In this document: positions 37,001-46,400 of the stretch, one piece after another
Numbering within the stretch: the first letter of the stretch is position 1
Layout: every line of letters starts with the position of its first letter
Source of the DNA: Synechocystis sp. LKSZ1
GTDB taxonomy: Bacteria > Cyanobacteriota > Cyanobacteriia > Cyanobacteriales > Microcystaceae
Assembly: GCF_040436315.1 (NCBI RefSeq)
Contig: NZ_AP031572.1
Span: 2,170,001-2,234,000 of the forward strand
Length of the DNA stretch: 64,000 nt
Direction: 5' to 3'
Notes under the pieces: generated by a model
What the model saw: the letters and a program-made list of their open reading frames with translations, nothing else
Told to the model about the DNA's origin: nothing
Databases searched by the model: none
Translations under genes and position numbers: made by a program

Positions 37001-40000
37001 GAGAGTTCCTTGATTATCGGTATAGCCCCGGTTGCCCAGGGCCACGTAGGCCAGGCTCCCATCTGAGTTAAAAGCACTCGTAGCCACCGCCCCAATCGCC
37101 GTGTTGTTGGTATTAATCACAAAGCCGCTATCAATATTGGCCAGGGATGCATCATTGGCCTCGGTGACAGTGGCAATCCCCAGCACTTGAGTGTCTAGAT
37201 AGTCAGTACTATTGGCCGCAACAGGGCCTCCTTGGTTGGGCAGAGCCAGGACGAAGGGGGGGGGAGTTACACTGCTTGCCACACCTTTGTTGTCTTTAAC
37301 GTACACCGTAATAGTGGGAGTACCCGAAAAAGTATTCCCGGTGGTATCAATAAACAAATTCAGGGTCTCGGTTTCCCCCCTAATCTGGTGATTTAAGCCA
37401 GAAAGACTAGCATTACGGCTATTGAGCAGTGTGGCCCCATCAGTAAAGGCCAGTTGACTACTATTGCCCATCGTTTCTCCCAGAATCACCCCGACCTGAT
37501 AGCCTCCGATAGCTGTGCCATCACCTTTCTGACCAACTCCCCAAAGGAGATTCGTATTACTCGATACTGTCACAGCAATGCCTGTAATTTCCTGGCCCTG
37601 GTAGCCCGTTAGGGTAATTTGAAAAATGCTGTCGGCGAGGCCATTGGGGAAAATCGTGGTTCCTCCTGGCGAATTGGTCACAGCCACGATGTCCCAAACT
37701 GGGTAATTGGCATCAGCCAGAATTGTCGGCACCACCTGAGGGATAGGATCAATCTGGCTAGGGGCCTGCCAAGTGCTAGAAGTACTATCCCAAAGACTGT
37801 AGTGAACCTCAGGGCCGGGGGGAACGGGGTCAACGTAGCGAGCTTGGTAATGATTACCAATTTGGTCAACACCCAAGGTGCCATCCACCAGATCATTGCC
37901 GTTGAGGTTCATCGCATCGGCCGCAGTTAAGCCAGAATTGCTGGATTCCGAAGCGGTCAGAATCTGATTATAAAAGGCCACTTCATCGATATAAATTGAT
38001 CCCCCGTTACCGACAATTGATAGTGTGCCAGAACTGATTTGGGGAAAGTTACTAAAACTGATATTGTCTAGACTCTCGACTAACTCACTATTCAGATACA
38101 AGGCAAGACTGTCTTGAGAAGCGTCATAGGTGCCGACGACGTAGTACCAAGTATTAATGTCAAGGGGTTGGGTCGTAATAATAGTTGAACTATCTGTATT
38201 GTTTAAGCTGAACCTTAACTGAGTATCGTTGACAGTAAAGAGAAAAATATCCGCCATAGAAACCACGTTGGGAATGGCGTTGAGACGAGGCAATTTAAAC
38301 CAGAATTCCACCGAAAACCCCTGGGAACTGAGGGGAATGGCCCCATTCAAGGTCAGGCCCCCACCCTCAAACAAAACGGCTGGATTAGGATCTCCCGTAT
38401 TGCCTGACTGCTCTAAGGCCCCCGGTTGATTCAGTTGAAATGAGCCGCTATATTGACCCTCGATCGTCGCAAATTCACCAGAATTGACGGCAGTTGGCCC
38501 TGTTAACTCTCCCAGACGCAAATAAACTTGGGGGTTATCATTTTCTATCAACGTACTATAGGAAGCGGGCTGGCTTTCTGTCCAGAAAATAGCTGGTTGG
38601 CCCTCAACATCCGTGATCCTCAGTTCACTAAAGGCATCGGGGCTTGTTTCCGCTAGCAGGGCCTGGGGAGTTGTCCATTGACTGCCATTCCAGCTTGACC
38701 AGTAAATTGTCGTTGTAGTCTCGCCAGTGCTGTTATCCGATTGGGTATTGAGCCAGGCCGCGATCAGGTCGCCATTGGGTAAGCTACCGAGCGCCACCTT
38801 TTGGTCTTGGCCGGGTTGTAAACTCGCAATGGGGGCCGCTACTGTCCATTGATTACCAGGCCCTAAAACCGAGTAGTAAATATCCGAGTTGGCAAGGGCG
38901 TTATTAATGGTCTGGGCCTGTTCACTAGTATAGTTTTGGCCGGGAATGAGCTGGAGGGGGACATTACGGGTGTCAACATTCACCCAAACGGCCACATTGG
39001 TCTGGGTTGGGCCATGGGTAATCAGAGCCGGGTCAGAATTAAGGCCCGCAACACCAGGAATGGTTGTCAGGGGAGAAACATCATTCTCACCAAAGGGATA
39101 GAAGGTGGTTTTGATGACCGAACTAGAATTGGCGGGGGTGGTCAGAACTTCAAACTTATTGATGGTAAAGGCATCGACCGTTTGGGCATTTTTATCTACC
39201 AAGCTATGGCCAGTAACGGGATTATAGGCAATGGACACCGCATCGCCTTGACCAATCAGTGCTTTCCCCACACTACGATTAGTGAAAGCGCCAATACTTA
39301 AAACTACAGAAAGATCACTCACTGTAACATCAGTAATCGAAGCGGTTTGATTATTAATCATTACCGTAAAATCTTGACCTGAAATGTTAGATTTTTGGGC
39401 TGATAGCAGGCGGTCAAAAGGAACGACTAGAGTCTGGCCTAGGCCATAGGCCTGATAGCTGTTATTACCCAGGGTCAGGTCGAGGAGAGACGGATTGACC
39501 AAATTATCCGAGGCCTGACTAGCGACTAAATTAGCGAAGGGTTGAATCCAGAATTGGGTTTGGGTCGGGTCAGTGAAGTAGAGATTAGTGCTGGGATTAT
39601 TGTTAACTAAGGAATAGCTAACCGTGACTTGATCGATGGAAGTAACCGTTGTTGCCAAGCTTAACGTGACGGTATTATTGGTTATGGCCAGGCCGGTGAC
39701 GGCGATGGATTTACCATTAATTGAGATGCTGAATTGATCAAGACTGGGCAAATTTTCTTGGGTTTGACTATTGCCTAAATCAGCCGAAAAACTGAGATAA
39801 ATTGAATCGTCACTCGCAATGGCAGAAAGGGGCAGAAGATAGGGGGCATCACTACTCCAGGCAATTAAAACTTGGCCTGAGTTGGTCAGGGCCAGGGCCG
39901 GAGGGCCGTCCTGAGCCAGATCATTATTCGTATTCGCGGCGATTTTATTGATAGTTGCTGAACTCCCAAAGGTGCTGTTGACACTACCGGCAGCAGTCGG

Positions 40001-42376
40001 CGGATTCGCACTACTGATGGAGAAAGCCGAGATCGGTTGATTATTGGCCGTTGTTAGAATATCTTCCGTGCCGCTGGGATTGTAGGTAACGGTGTAAATT
40101 TCACCGGCGGGAAGACTGGAAGCTAGGGTTAACACCAGACTTTTGGCGTTAATTTGGATAGCAGAGGAAGCCGGGGATAATTGCAGGGTAGTATTGTTCG
40201 TAGTTGTGATCGTGAAAAAGTCAGGATCAGGAATACTTTGGGGATTTAAGGGTGTGTTAAAGTTAATGGCTATTTGTTGAGCATTATTCTCGTAAAGAGA
40301 TTGAGTTCCCCGTGTCGGATCGTAGGTATAGGTAATATTTTGTGAACTATTATTGGTTACGGTTACATGGGTAAAGTCATTCAGTTGATTGCCGCTATAG
40401 GTTACTGTAATCGGGTTAGGAATAGAGTCACTTAAAGGTTGATCATTGAGGGTTGCATAGGGAATAGCCTGTTCTAATCGCAGAATAATGGTATTGCCTT
40501 GAATAACGACATCAAACACAGGAATAGTGGACTGATTACCTTTTGCATCCTTAACCGTAACCGTGAAATCTGATGGCGTTAGGTTAAGGTTAGAGGCTAG
40601 GTCTGTGGTGAAGTTAATCGTCAGTAAGGTGCCATCAACACTCGCCGTTGGTGATGAAGCTGTAGAGATTGCAGGTAGGACGAAGGACGCTGATTCAGGA
40701 TTCGGGGTTAGGTTCCAGGTAAAAGTTGGAAATCCCGCCCATCTAGTACTAAACAAGCCCCCCAAAGTACTAATTGTTAAATTAAAGGGAAAGCCAAGCG
40801 TGAAGGTATCACCATCTTTATCCTGCAAGTTAATGGTAAAGTCTAGAAATACACCGAGGGAACCCGCTAGTTTTAAAAGGTAGGGAATCGAAATGGTCGT
40901 ATCAACCCCAGCAGTAATAGGAATGCCTAATAAAAGTGATTCTACTTCGAGAGGATCATCTAATTTTTTGGAATCAATCGCGAGGGCAATACTGTCAGCA
41001 ATATCTGCAATAACCGCAACACCAAGAGCCAAGGGGTCAGGAATCGATGTGGCTAAAAAGGCTGTGGTCAGATCTCCAGTAGAACTAAAAACAGGAATAA
41101 GAGGAGGCTCATAACTAGGATTTTTATCGTTAGGAGCGGCTTGCCATTGGAAGGAAATACCCGCATTCCCAAATAGGTTAGCAGTGAAACCTATCTTACC
41201 CAAAGGGCCACTGGTTGGAGCGACTAAGGGATAGGTGAACGTGACGGTTACCCCGAGACTGCCGGTCTCTAGAGCGAGGGGAAACTTGCCAGCACTATCT
41301 GGTTGATTAAAGGTATAGAGTGTCGCCAGTGTAACGGATAAACCTAAATCCTTTTGCAGTGGACCGTCATCGTCACTACGGCCTTTCTTGCTTAGCCGGC
41401 TCTTCGCATCACCTGTTGTATTTAACCCTAGAGTTGCAACGGCATTTAATAACAAATCCCCTGCTGTAGAGGGAAGATTATTTGGACCACCAAACAGACT
41501 CCACTCCGGATTACTTTTAAGCAAAGAGGTCTGGAGTGTCCCCGATAAATTAAACCCTAAGTTATTAAATAAAGCTTTAGTCTTTTTAGGGCCTTCTTCT
41601 TGATTATTTTGTTGATTTTGTTGGTTTTGTTGGTTTGGCTTGAAGAAAGCAAGAAAAGCCTGAAATAATGACAGAGAAAAGTTCTGAGACGTATTACCAT
41701 TCCAATTAGCGGCAATTTTGGTTTTGGCTTCCGATACCGTTAAGACGGAATAGCTGGCCTTCGGGGAATTTATCCTCTGATTGACATACAGAGAGGATGG
41801 TTTAGCGGCCTGGTTGATTAAAGAACTGCTCGCGCCATTACCAGAATTGGAAGGATTACTAAACTGACTGCTGGAAACCGAAAAGGATTGATAGTATAAA
41901 TCAGTATCTTCTCGAACACCCTGATTGCTGGCCTGATCTGTATTCACTTTCTGGCCAACGACCACAACTTCTGTCGTGCCTTGATTGTTGTAGGTAATGG
42001 CCCTGGGCTCTAGATCTGCAACCGCATCGGCTGTCAGGGCCTGGGGCCGATTTAACCATTGCAAGCCGCCGCTGGCATTGTATTGCGCCGCCGTATAGAA
42101 AAAATTGCTCTCATTCTCACTGCCCTGCTGATAAACTACCGCTAGGCCTGGGGCCGGTTGCTCATTTCCTGTGATCAAGGTCTCGCTGGCGAGCAAGTTT
42201 AGACCAGTGACCTTTTGTTGCCCGACCTCAGCGATCACTTGGGCCTCTATCCAAGTCGCGGCATTATCATCGTAGACAGCATGCCAAATTGCTGCATCCT
42301 CGACCCAAACAACGTGGGTAACGCCAGCGGCATCCGTGGTGATAGCAGAAAGATGGTCAGTCAAACTAATGGACAT
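31034..42376 (-). CDS. giant mosaic surface/exported protein (SwmB-like, LamG, FG-GAP, BNR, RTX, Calx-beta, DUF4114)
   Basis: 3780 residues, no stop or frameshift. There is no signal peptide. Modules in order: a beta-rich N-terminal part including a Q/N-rich linker (about 245-262); several SwmB/flagellar-associated-repeat-like beta domains (about 575-1080, e.g. SNLNLTPSDFTVTVKDAKG); a LamG/concanavalin-like domain (about 1310-1475); FG-GAP repeats (about 1835-2270, GDINGDGHQDFLITAPQA); BNR/sialidase-type repeats (about 2325-2590, YSTDGGQNWSP); more FG-GAP (about 2605-3000); a small RTX calcium block (about 3008-3075); a Calx-beta domain (about 3215-3315); and a C-terminal DUF4114 (about 3715-3780, GFEDQVGGGDFDYNDM). 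RTX nonapeptides with no signal peptide point to type I secretion. The role is probably cell-surface adhesion, S-layer or swimming-type structure; the ligand is unknown. It lies directly upstream of kaiA on the same strand, with a 224-base gap. Confidence 0.85.
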   Translation of the reverse strand: MSISLTDHLSAITTDAAGVTHVVWVEDAAIWHAVYDDNAATWIEAQVIAEVGQQKVTGLNLLASETLITGNEQPAPGLAVVYQQGSENESNFFYTAAQYNASGGLQWLNRPQALTADAVADLEPRAITYNNQGTTEVVVVGQKVNTDQASNQGVREDTDLYYQSFSVSSSQFSNPSNSGNGASSSLINQAAKPSSLYVNQRINSPKASYSVLTVSEAKTKIAANWNGNTSQNFSLSLFQAFLAFFKPNQQNQQNQQNNQEEGPKKTKALFNNLGFNLSGTLQTSLLKSNPEWSLFGGPNNLPSTAGDLLLNAVATLGLNTTGDAKSRLSKKGRSDDDGPLQKDLGLSVTLATLYTFNQPDSAGKFPLALETGSLGVTVTFTYPLVAPTSGPLGKIGFTANLFGNAGISFQWQAAPNDKNPSYEPPLIPVFSSTGDLTTAFLATSIPDPLALGVAVIADIADSIALAIDSKKLDDPLEVESLLLGIPITAGVDTTISIPYLLKLAGSLGVFLDFTINLQDKDGDTFTLGFPFNLTISTLGGLFSTRWAGFPTFTWNLTPNPESASFVLPAISTASSPTASVDGTLLTINFTTDLASNLNLTPSDFTVTVKDAKGNQSTIPVFDVVIQGNTIILRLEQAIPYATLNDQPLSDSIPNPITVTYSGNQLNDFTHVTVTNNSSQNITYTYDPTRGTQSLYENNAQQIAINFNTPLNPQSIPDPDFFTITTTNNTTLQLSPASSAIQINAKSLVLTLASSLPAGEIYTVTYNPSGTEDILTTANNQPISAFSISSANPPTAAGSVNSTFGSSATINKIAANTNNDLAQDGPPALALTNSGQVLIAWSSDAPYLLPLSAIASDDSIYLSFSADLGNSQTQENLPSLDQFSISINGKSIAVTGLAITNNTVTLSLATTVTSIDQVTVSYSLVNNNPSTNLYFTDPTQTQFWIQPFANLVASQASDNLVNPSLLDLTLGNNSYQAYGLGQTLVVPFDRLLSAQKSNISGQDFTVMINNQTASITDVTVSDLSVVLSIGAFTNRSVGKALIGQGDAVSIAYNPVTGHSLVDKNAQTVDAFTINKFEVLTTPANSSSVIKTTFYPFGENDVSPLTTIPGVAGLNSDPALITHGPTQTNVAVWVNVDTRNVPLQLIPGQNYTSEQAQTINNALANSDIYYSVLGPGNQWTVAAPIASLQPGQDQKVALGSLPNGDLIAAWLNTQSDNSTGETTTTIYWSSWNGSQWTTPQALLAETSPDAFSELRITDVEGQPAIFWTESQPASYSTLIENDNPQVYLRLGELTGPTAVNSGEFATIEGQYSGSFQLNQPGALEQSGNTGDPNPAVLFEGGGLTLNGAIPLSSQGFSVEFWFKLPRLNAIPNVVSMADIFLFTVNDTQLRFSLNNTDSSTIITTQPLDINTWYYVVGTYDASQDSLALYLNSELVESLDNISFSNFPQISSGTLSIVGNGGSIYIDEVAFYNQILTASESSNSGLTAADAMNLNGNDLVDGTLGVDQIGNHYQARYVDPVPPGPEVHYSLWDSTSSTWQAPSQIDPIPQVVPTILADANYPVWDIVAVTNSPGGTTIFPNGLADSIFQITLTGYQGQEITGIAVTVSSNTNLLWGVGQKGDGTAIGGYQVGVILGETMGNSSQLAFTDGATLLNSRNASLSGLNHQIRGETETLNLFIDTTGNTFSGTPTITVYVKDNKGVASSVTPPPFVLALPNQGGPVAANSTDYLDTQVLGIATVTEANDASLANIDSGFVINTNNTAIGAVATSAFNSDGSLAYVALGNRGYTDNQGTLVNNGTVQILFAGGNALKGTETNILTTTDLLGNPDGILITGLADAGTAKNNLALSLVTGYIAGNPTNIPDLVIGDANANNGNGAIYVIYGSYLSTNKGKIIDVASLTTTPSDMGFVFNGLDTEGAAGYAVTVGNFDNDTYADVAFGAPQAKNSDGIVVGKVYLIKGFSPSSPPNPITANTVYSGQTQPISSKQADGSSQTVTVGEAAGYTLAASSYVGGATTFAGNDHYDDLIIGAPGYPISVNNQWQGQQGLPSDSQGLFPDATPITAGAVYVLAGSANGLSASPTLSYAGPNVPAANGVAANYLAGSALASEDIDSDGQKDLAISALGVNANAGAVYVLKGGSATQNPNRQFLNTVSNLTINGGIPSSKAGSVVSFPGDINGDGHQDFLITAPQASNGTGQSYLLFGPLTLDGTGNLFDLSVTGSDKAFLLNGSLPYQIAGTAAVGVGDLNGDNVDDLMITAPNAQQAYAVYGQTYLKDDGSIKLADVSSDNGFVIDGNAFSTFKVVNSAIPNQGTNETTALVSYQGTLYMAIKGEGTNQGIFWTTSQDNGKTWSPAVPIFADGATNVSPSLAVDEQGTLYLAYLGLDPLLNIMYSTDGGQNWSPQYQIPGQTSTNSPTLVFYQNHLFTFFTAQDSSSRILYVYSDNPQSSDSWSTAYPVTYNNGTDNQTSPTAVSATVLDNTLYLAYQTGTQSSPSQGVDVTYTTGTDLSNLSWSLTSVPGLSTEQTPSLTSDSQALYLLNTTNVVDADQTLFLSTSTNAIGWTTNQLAGTSSYTPASTVLDNQLYLVRSTGSTGMEVLSSSLPPLGEISSNGTIVRMLGDINGDGFADVFSGGSAIGVIIFGKSTKDLLDAASGTDDLIITAQNATIQDLISLGDFNGDGLEDLGILDNSNNFYLVLGNIELGGQKQLTMIPDANSLSQLAGISKAFAIQDYNGDGYDDILLASTSGSNLISLGNQSGKLPNFAQSSNLPSIAVTSATGVDIDGDGNSKLAINLPTATDNNIGGFSLYSYPPSTPTVVELYDFGFADVTADRLNSIGDFNGDGLEDIAILVKSINSSPVISAIYIYYGTPQGLSSRSAPSLVLSTLNWNENYSTPPAQVNEFTNTGDLNGDGYDDLIVGASTTNNNQGATFVVFGGLVGSDIGLGYPFADLTQLEPSQGFTITGLSNSQAGIAVGGGKDINGDGFDDLIIGAPGNNDNLSYVLFGSDFNNTVNQTGTIGDDVMLGTATGESFVAGQGDDQIYTGGGLDVVYAGPGDDWVELKDTYFRRLDGGPGLDVLELHGYNGQAWDLTTLAPGVRLQDFEVIDIRNYGGNTLTLNALTVTNLSSNNTLVILQDEADNLALSTDFQADGTTYQYGEKYYQYTSQSSAAKVLVNQAKPPAHIAPSKNTPATILPSTTANAENTLLESQQTLTNVPNSTVVSDPNAPTQLFISNPIVAEQTGLATFSIQRSGNLNKYSLVSYQTVDEDGKAGGRYLPVAGRLVFAPGETQKSVTVIVPNDGIDTGNRQFGLLVSLSEESLEPPTGPKHLQFQANANGEQMRRWHYEEEPVENSLVGQLTFSTTVANGQAQIDIAADGTGDFNDFFNFNAQTSQYESLLFKNQTGAVFTYANSHLSDTPNGIQLTLQDGGRGDADGVANGLVKTQGYISRTIPGLITENNQTLLAPTTADGQIQFRLIDAPLANYELGWLAVDSTQGQIDGLNPGDSGYLEAARQRLSQPDLRQVLFQDDGSAASQALTSGLAQQSFIDPKALVSSEQQFFGTLANSQLTANQPYVLYALADNQLQLSSLQTPQIVRESRGYQSLFFAGLTAEIGSNALVVPGAWSQTVPLQASLSRAAAYQNLIALYQVDSLTGGLDLDGDTHIDVRPGDSGYTRQALARAQNPLTGVPLNTPDNFNTRQEIINLLGNHIYGMVIIPNATIAEVLTQNPDNLGGEKPLAFFSFGLANPDGLSHMARLGNNLFGFEDQVGGGDFDYNDMILQFQAS

Positions 42377-42512
42377 ACAGTGTTCTTAGCCTGAGGGGAG
42401 GAGACAGACTCAAGCCTAGCGTAGGCTTCCGTATATTTACCGAAGGGCCAAATTTGCTCAAGACTTCTTAACAGTTAGGCAAGACAACGATGAAAACCAT
42501 CCCAACAAGAGC

Positions 42513-43220
42513 ATGAAGCAATTCTTAAACCATGCCAATATTTTGGCTCTGCTATTGAGTGGGGTTGCCGGTTTTGTCGATGCCACCAGTTTTTTAGGCC
42601 TTAATCATTTATTCACGGCCCATATCACCGGTAACTTAGTGGTGGCAGTGACAGACTTTGTTGGCGTCGGGCCAAAAATCACCTGGATTAGACTGACGAT
42701 TATTCCTCTCTTTATGGCAGCGGTGATGGGCAGTACTCTCTTTTCTCGATTCCGGGCCATCCGCCCTTTCCATTTTTTCTGGCTGGAGGCCAGTAGCCTC
42801 TTAGTCTTTACTGGCTTTTGCCTAATTTACAGCGGTTTGAATACTTCGCCGCTGAAGGATTTGGCCCTATTCTTGGCGGGTTCCCTGGGCGTTATTTCCA
42901 TGGGGATTCACAACACTGCCATGCGGGAAACCTTGGGGAATTTAGCGCCGACTACAGCTATGACTAATAATTTAACCCAGTTCACCATGGATCTCTCCTC
43001 CTTTAGCCTGATTCAACTATCACCCCAAGTTTCTCCTCTAGTCTCGGAATATTCGGCCCTGCAACAACGATTAGGAAAATTCGGTAGTTCTTTATTAGGA
43101 TTTAGCCTCGGGGCCATGGTGGGAGGCCTATTAACCCATTATTTTGGCTTTGGGCCTTTGCTGTTGCCGACTTTGACGATGGCGGGACTGGCCCTCCAGA
43201 GCCAAGTAAAGGAGCGATAA
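42513..43220 (+). CDS. YoaK family (DUF1275) membrane protein
   Basis: A 235-residue protein with about six membrane helices. The start ALLLSGVAGFVDATSFLGLNHLFTAHITGN is the DUF1275 signature, and later segments (GVISMGIHNTAMRE, TAMTNNLTQF) also match. The family is widespread in bacteria with no assigned function; transport has been suggested. It is divergent from the giant protein gene, with 136 bases between their starts. Confidence 0.88.
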   Translation: MKQFLNHANILALLLSGVAGFVDATSFLGLNHLFTAHITGNLVVAVTDFVGVGPKITWIRLTIIPLFMAAVMGSTLFSRFRAIRPFHFFWLEASSLLVFTGFCLIYSGLNTSPLKDLALFLAGSLGVISMGIHNTAMRETLGNLAPTTAMTNNLTQFTMDLSSFSLIQLSPQVSPLVSEYSALQQRLGKFGSSLLGFSLGAMVGGLLTHYFGFGPLLLPTLTMAGLALQSQVKER

Positions 43221-43453
43221 CTGTGTGGCATTGAGAGATTTAGGACTAATCTTGTTCTTGCACATTTACCTCACATGGCTTTCTGGTTATTGGTGCTAAA
43301 CCTGTGGAGGGTTTGCCACATCAGTATTTTCTTTAGTCTCCAAGGTTTATCTAAAGATTTGTATATTTTTGGAAAGTTTTATCCTATCACTGCTTTTCCA
43401 ACTGAAATTTAGCGCTAGCCTGATAGGCGTGAAGGTTCTCAGTCTTTTCAGGT

Positions 43454-46400
43454 ATGAATATCCAGCAGTTTGATCTCTTTGGCGTTTACAGCTACTTAAC
43501 TCACTTCGCTACCCTGGAGTCCTTCTGGGGCCAGTTTGAAGCTATCTACGGCACGGGCTACGATTTTGCAGCGGCCGAGGCCCTGCGGCTGCAATGGGCC
43601 AACGGGGATTTTAGCCAGTTACCGGCTATCCAAGTTGTTGAAACCGAGTCCCTGGGAACGGCCTCTGGGGCCTATGCCCAGGCCAATAACACCATCTATT
43701 TGTCTGAGAGATTCCTGGCCACGGCTCCAGCCAGTGTGATTACGGCGGTGGTGTTGGAGGAGGTTGGCCATTTTGTCGATGTGCTAGTAAATGAGAGCGA
43801 TTCACCTGGGGATGAGGGGGAATATTTTGCCAACGTAGCGTTAAACCAAGATCTGTCAGAACTGAACTTAAGAAGACTGCAGGCTGAAAATGACTTAATT
43901 TTTATGGTGATTGAAGGACAAAATTTATTAGTAGAACAAGCGAATTTCACAGGAACCAACGGAAATAATACAATTCTAGGAACCGCAGAGGATGACACGA
44001 TCAATCCAGGATTGGGTAATGACAAAGTAGATGGAGGAGCGGGAAATGACTTATTGATAGTGGATTATTCTAGTAATGCCTACAATGGAACCTCACCTAA
44101 CGCAGGCATCAGAAGCTATATCTACAACAATAGTACGTCTGGATTCAATGGTTCTTACAGTGCTTACTATAACTCTGGCTATGATGATGACTATATTAGC
44201 TTCTCTGGCATAGAGCGCTTTCATATTACGGGAACTATAGCGAATGATGACATTGAAACTGGTGATGGAGATGATGTTATCAATAGTGGTGATGGTAACG
44301 ATACCATTAATGCGAATGACGGTAATGATGTGATTAATGCAGGTGATGGAGATGATGTTATTGATAACAACAATGGAATTGATACAATAGATGCTGGTCA
44401 AGGAATAGATCGACTCATCAATGGTAATTTTGGTACGATAACAACGGGACTTAGCTTTGATGAAACGGGAACAACTCATTCCGCCATTTCACTACCCAAT
44501 GGTAGCATCGCTAAAAATATTGAGTATTTTACAAATCTAATAACAGGTAATGGCAATGATGTCATTAACTACAGCCAACGCACTGATAATGATTTAAAAA
44601 CTGGTGGTGGAGACGACACAATTAATCCAGGATTAGGCTATGACAAAGTAGATGGAGGACTGGGCAATGATTTATTAATAGTAAATTATTCTAGTAATAC
44701 TTACAATGGAACCTCACCTAACGCAGGCATCAGAAGCTCTATTTACAACAATAGTACCTCTGGCTTTAATGGTTCTTACAGTGCCGATTATAACTCTGGC
44801 TATGATAATGACTACATTAGCTTCTCTGGCATAGAGCGCTTTCATATTACGGGAACAGTAGCCAATGATGACATTGAAACTGGCGATGGAGATGATGTTA
44901 TCAATAGTGGCGGTGGTAACGATACCATTAATGTGAATGATGGTAATGATATAGTTAATGCAGGCGATGGAGATGATGTTATTGATAACAACAATGGAAT
45001 TGATACGATAGATGCTGGCCAGGGAATAGACCGACTCATCAATGGTAATTTTGGTACGATAACAACGGGACTTAGCTTTGATGAAACGGGAACAACTCAT
45101 TCCGCCATTTCACTACCCAATGGTAGCATCGCTAAAAATATTGAGTATTTTACAAATCTAATAACAGGCAATAGTGATGATGTCATTAACTACAGCCAAC
45201 GCACTGATAATGATTTAAAAACTGGTGGTGGAGACGACACAATTAATCCAGGATTAGGCTATGACAAAGTAGATGGAGGACTGGGCAATGATTTATTAAT
45301 AGTGGATTATTCTAGTAATACTTACAATGGAACCTCCCCTAAAGCAGGCATCAGAAGCTCTATTTACAACAATAGTACGTCTGGATTCAATGGTTCTTAC
45401 AGTGCCGATTATAACTCTGGCTATGATAATGACTACATTAGCTTCTCTGGCATAGAGCGCTTTCATATTACGGGAACAGTAGCCAATGATGACATTGAAA
45501 CTGGTGATGGAGATGATGTTATCAATAGTGGCGGTGGTAACGATACCATTAATGCGAATGACGGTAACGATATAGTTAATGCAGGCGATGGAGATGATGT
45601 TATTGATAATAATAATGGAATTGATACGATAGATGCTGGTCAGGGAATAGACCGACTCATCAATGGTAATTTTGGTACGATAACAACGGGACTTAGCTTT
45701 GATGAAGCTGGAACAACTCATTCCGCCATTTCACTACCCAATGGTAGCATCGCTAAAAATATTGAGTATTTTACAAATCTGATAACAGGTAATGGCAATG
45801 ATGTTATTACCTACAGCCAACGCACTGATAATGATTTAAAAACTGGTGGTGGAGACGACACAATTAATCCAGGATTAGGCTATGACAAAGTAGATGGAGG
45901 ACTGGGCAATGATTTATTAATAGTGGATTATTCTAGTAATACCTACAATGGAACCTCCCCTAAAGCAGGCATCAGAAGCTCTATTTACAACAATAGTACG
46001 TCTGGATTCAATGGTTCTTACAGTGCCGATTATAACTCTGGCTATGATAATGACTACATTAGCTTCTCTGGCATAGAGCGCTTTCATATTACGGGAACAG
46101 TAGCCAATGATGACATTGAAACTGGTGATGGAGATGATGTTATCAATGGTGGCGGTGGTAAAGATTCTCTTTATGGAAATAATGGCAATGATTCTTACAT
46201 TCTGAATGTCAATAATGCTGCGGGTAGCGTAATCTATGATTCAATAGGCAACGACAGATTAACGTTAAATGGTACTCAGATTTCCCTAGTTAAAGCTGAA
46301 GTAGGTAAAGTGGGTTTAGGTCGTTTAAATCAGACATTAATTATCGATCTAAATCAAGATGGTATTTTAGATGCCAATACCGATCTTAGTATTGAAAAAT

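Noticed and set aside
44093-45721. Three similar minus-strand open frames (44093-44479, 44714-45100, 45296-45721)
   Set aside because: They repeat with the 621-bp unit and are antisense shadows of the plus-strand repeat. They exist only because the repeat lacks stops in that frame, and no ribosome sites precede them.
44000-46160. Regular repeats as a possible CRISPR array
   Set aside because: The period is 621 bases, in frame and coding, with no short direct repeat and unique spacer pattern.
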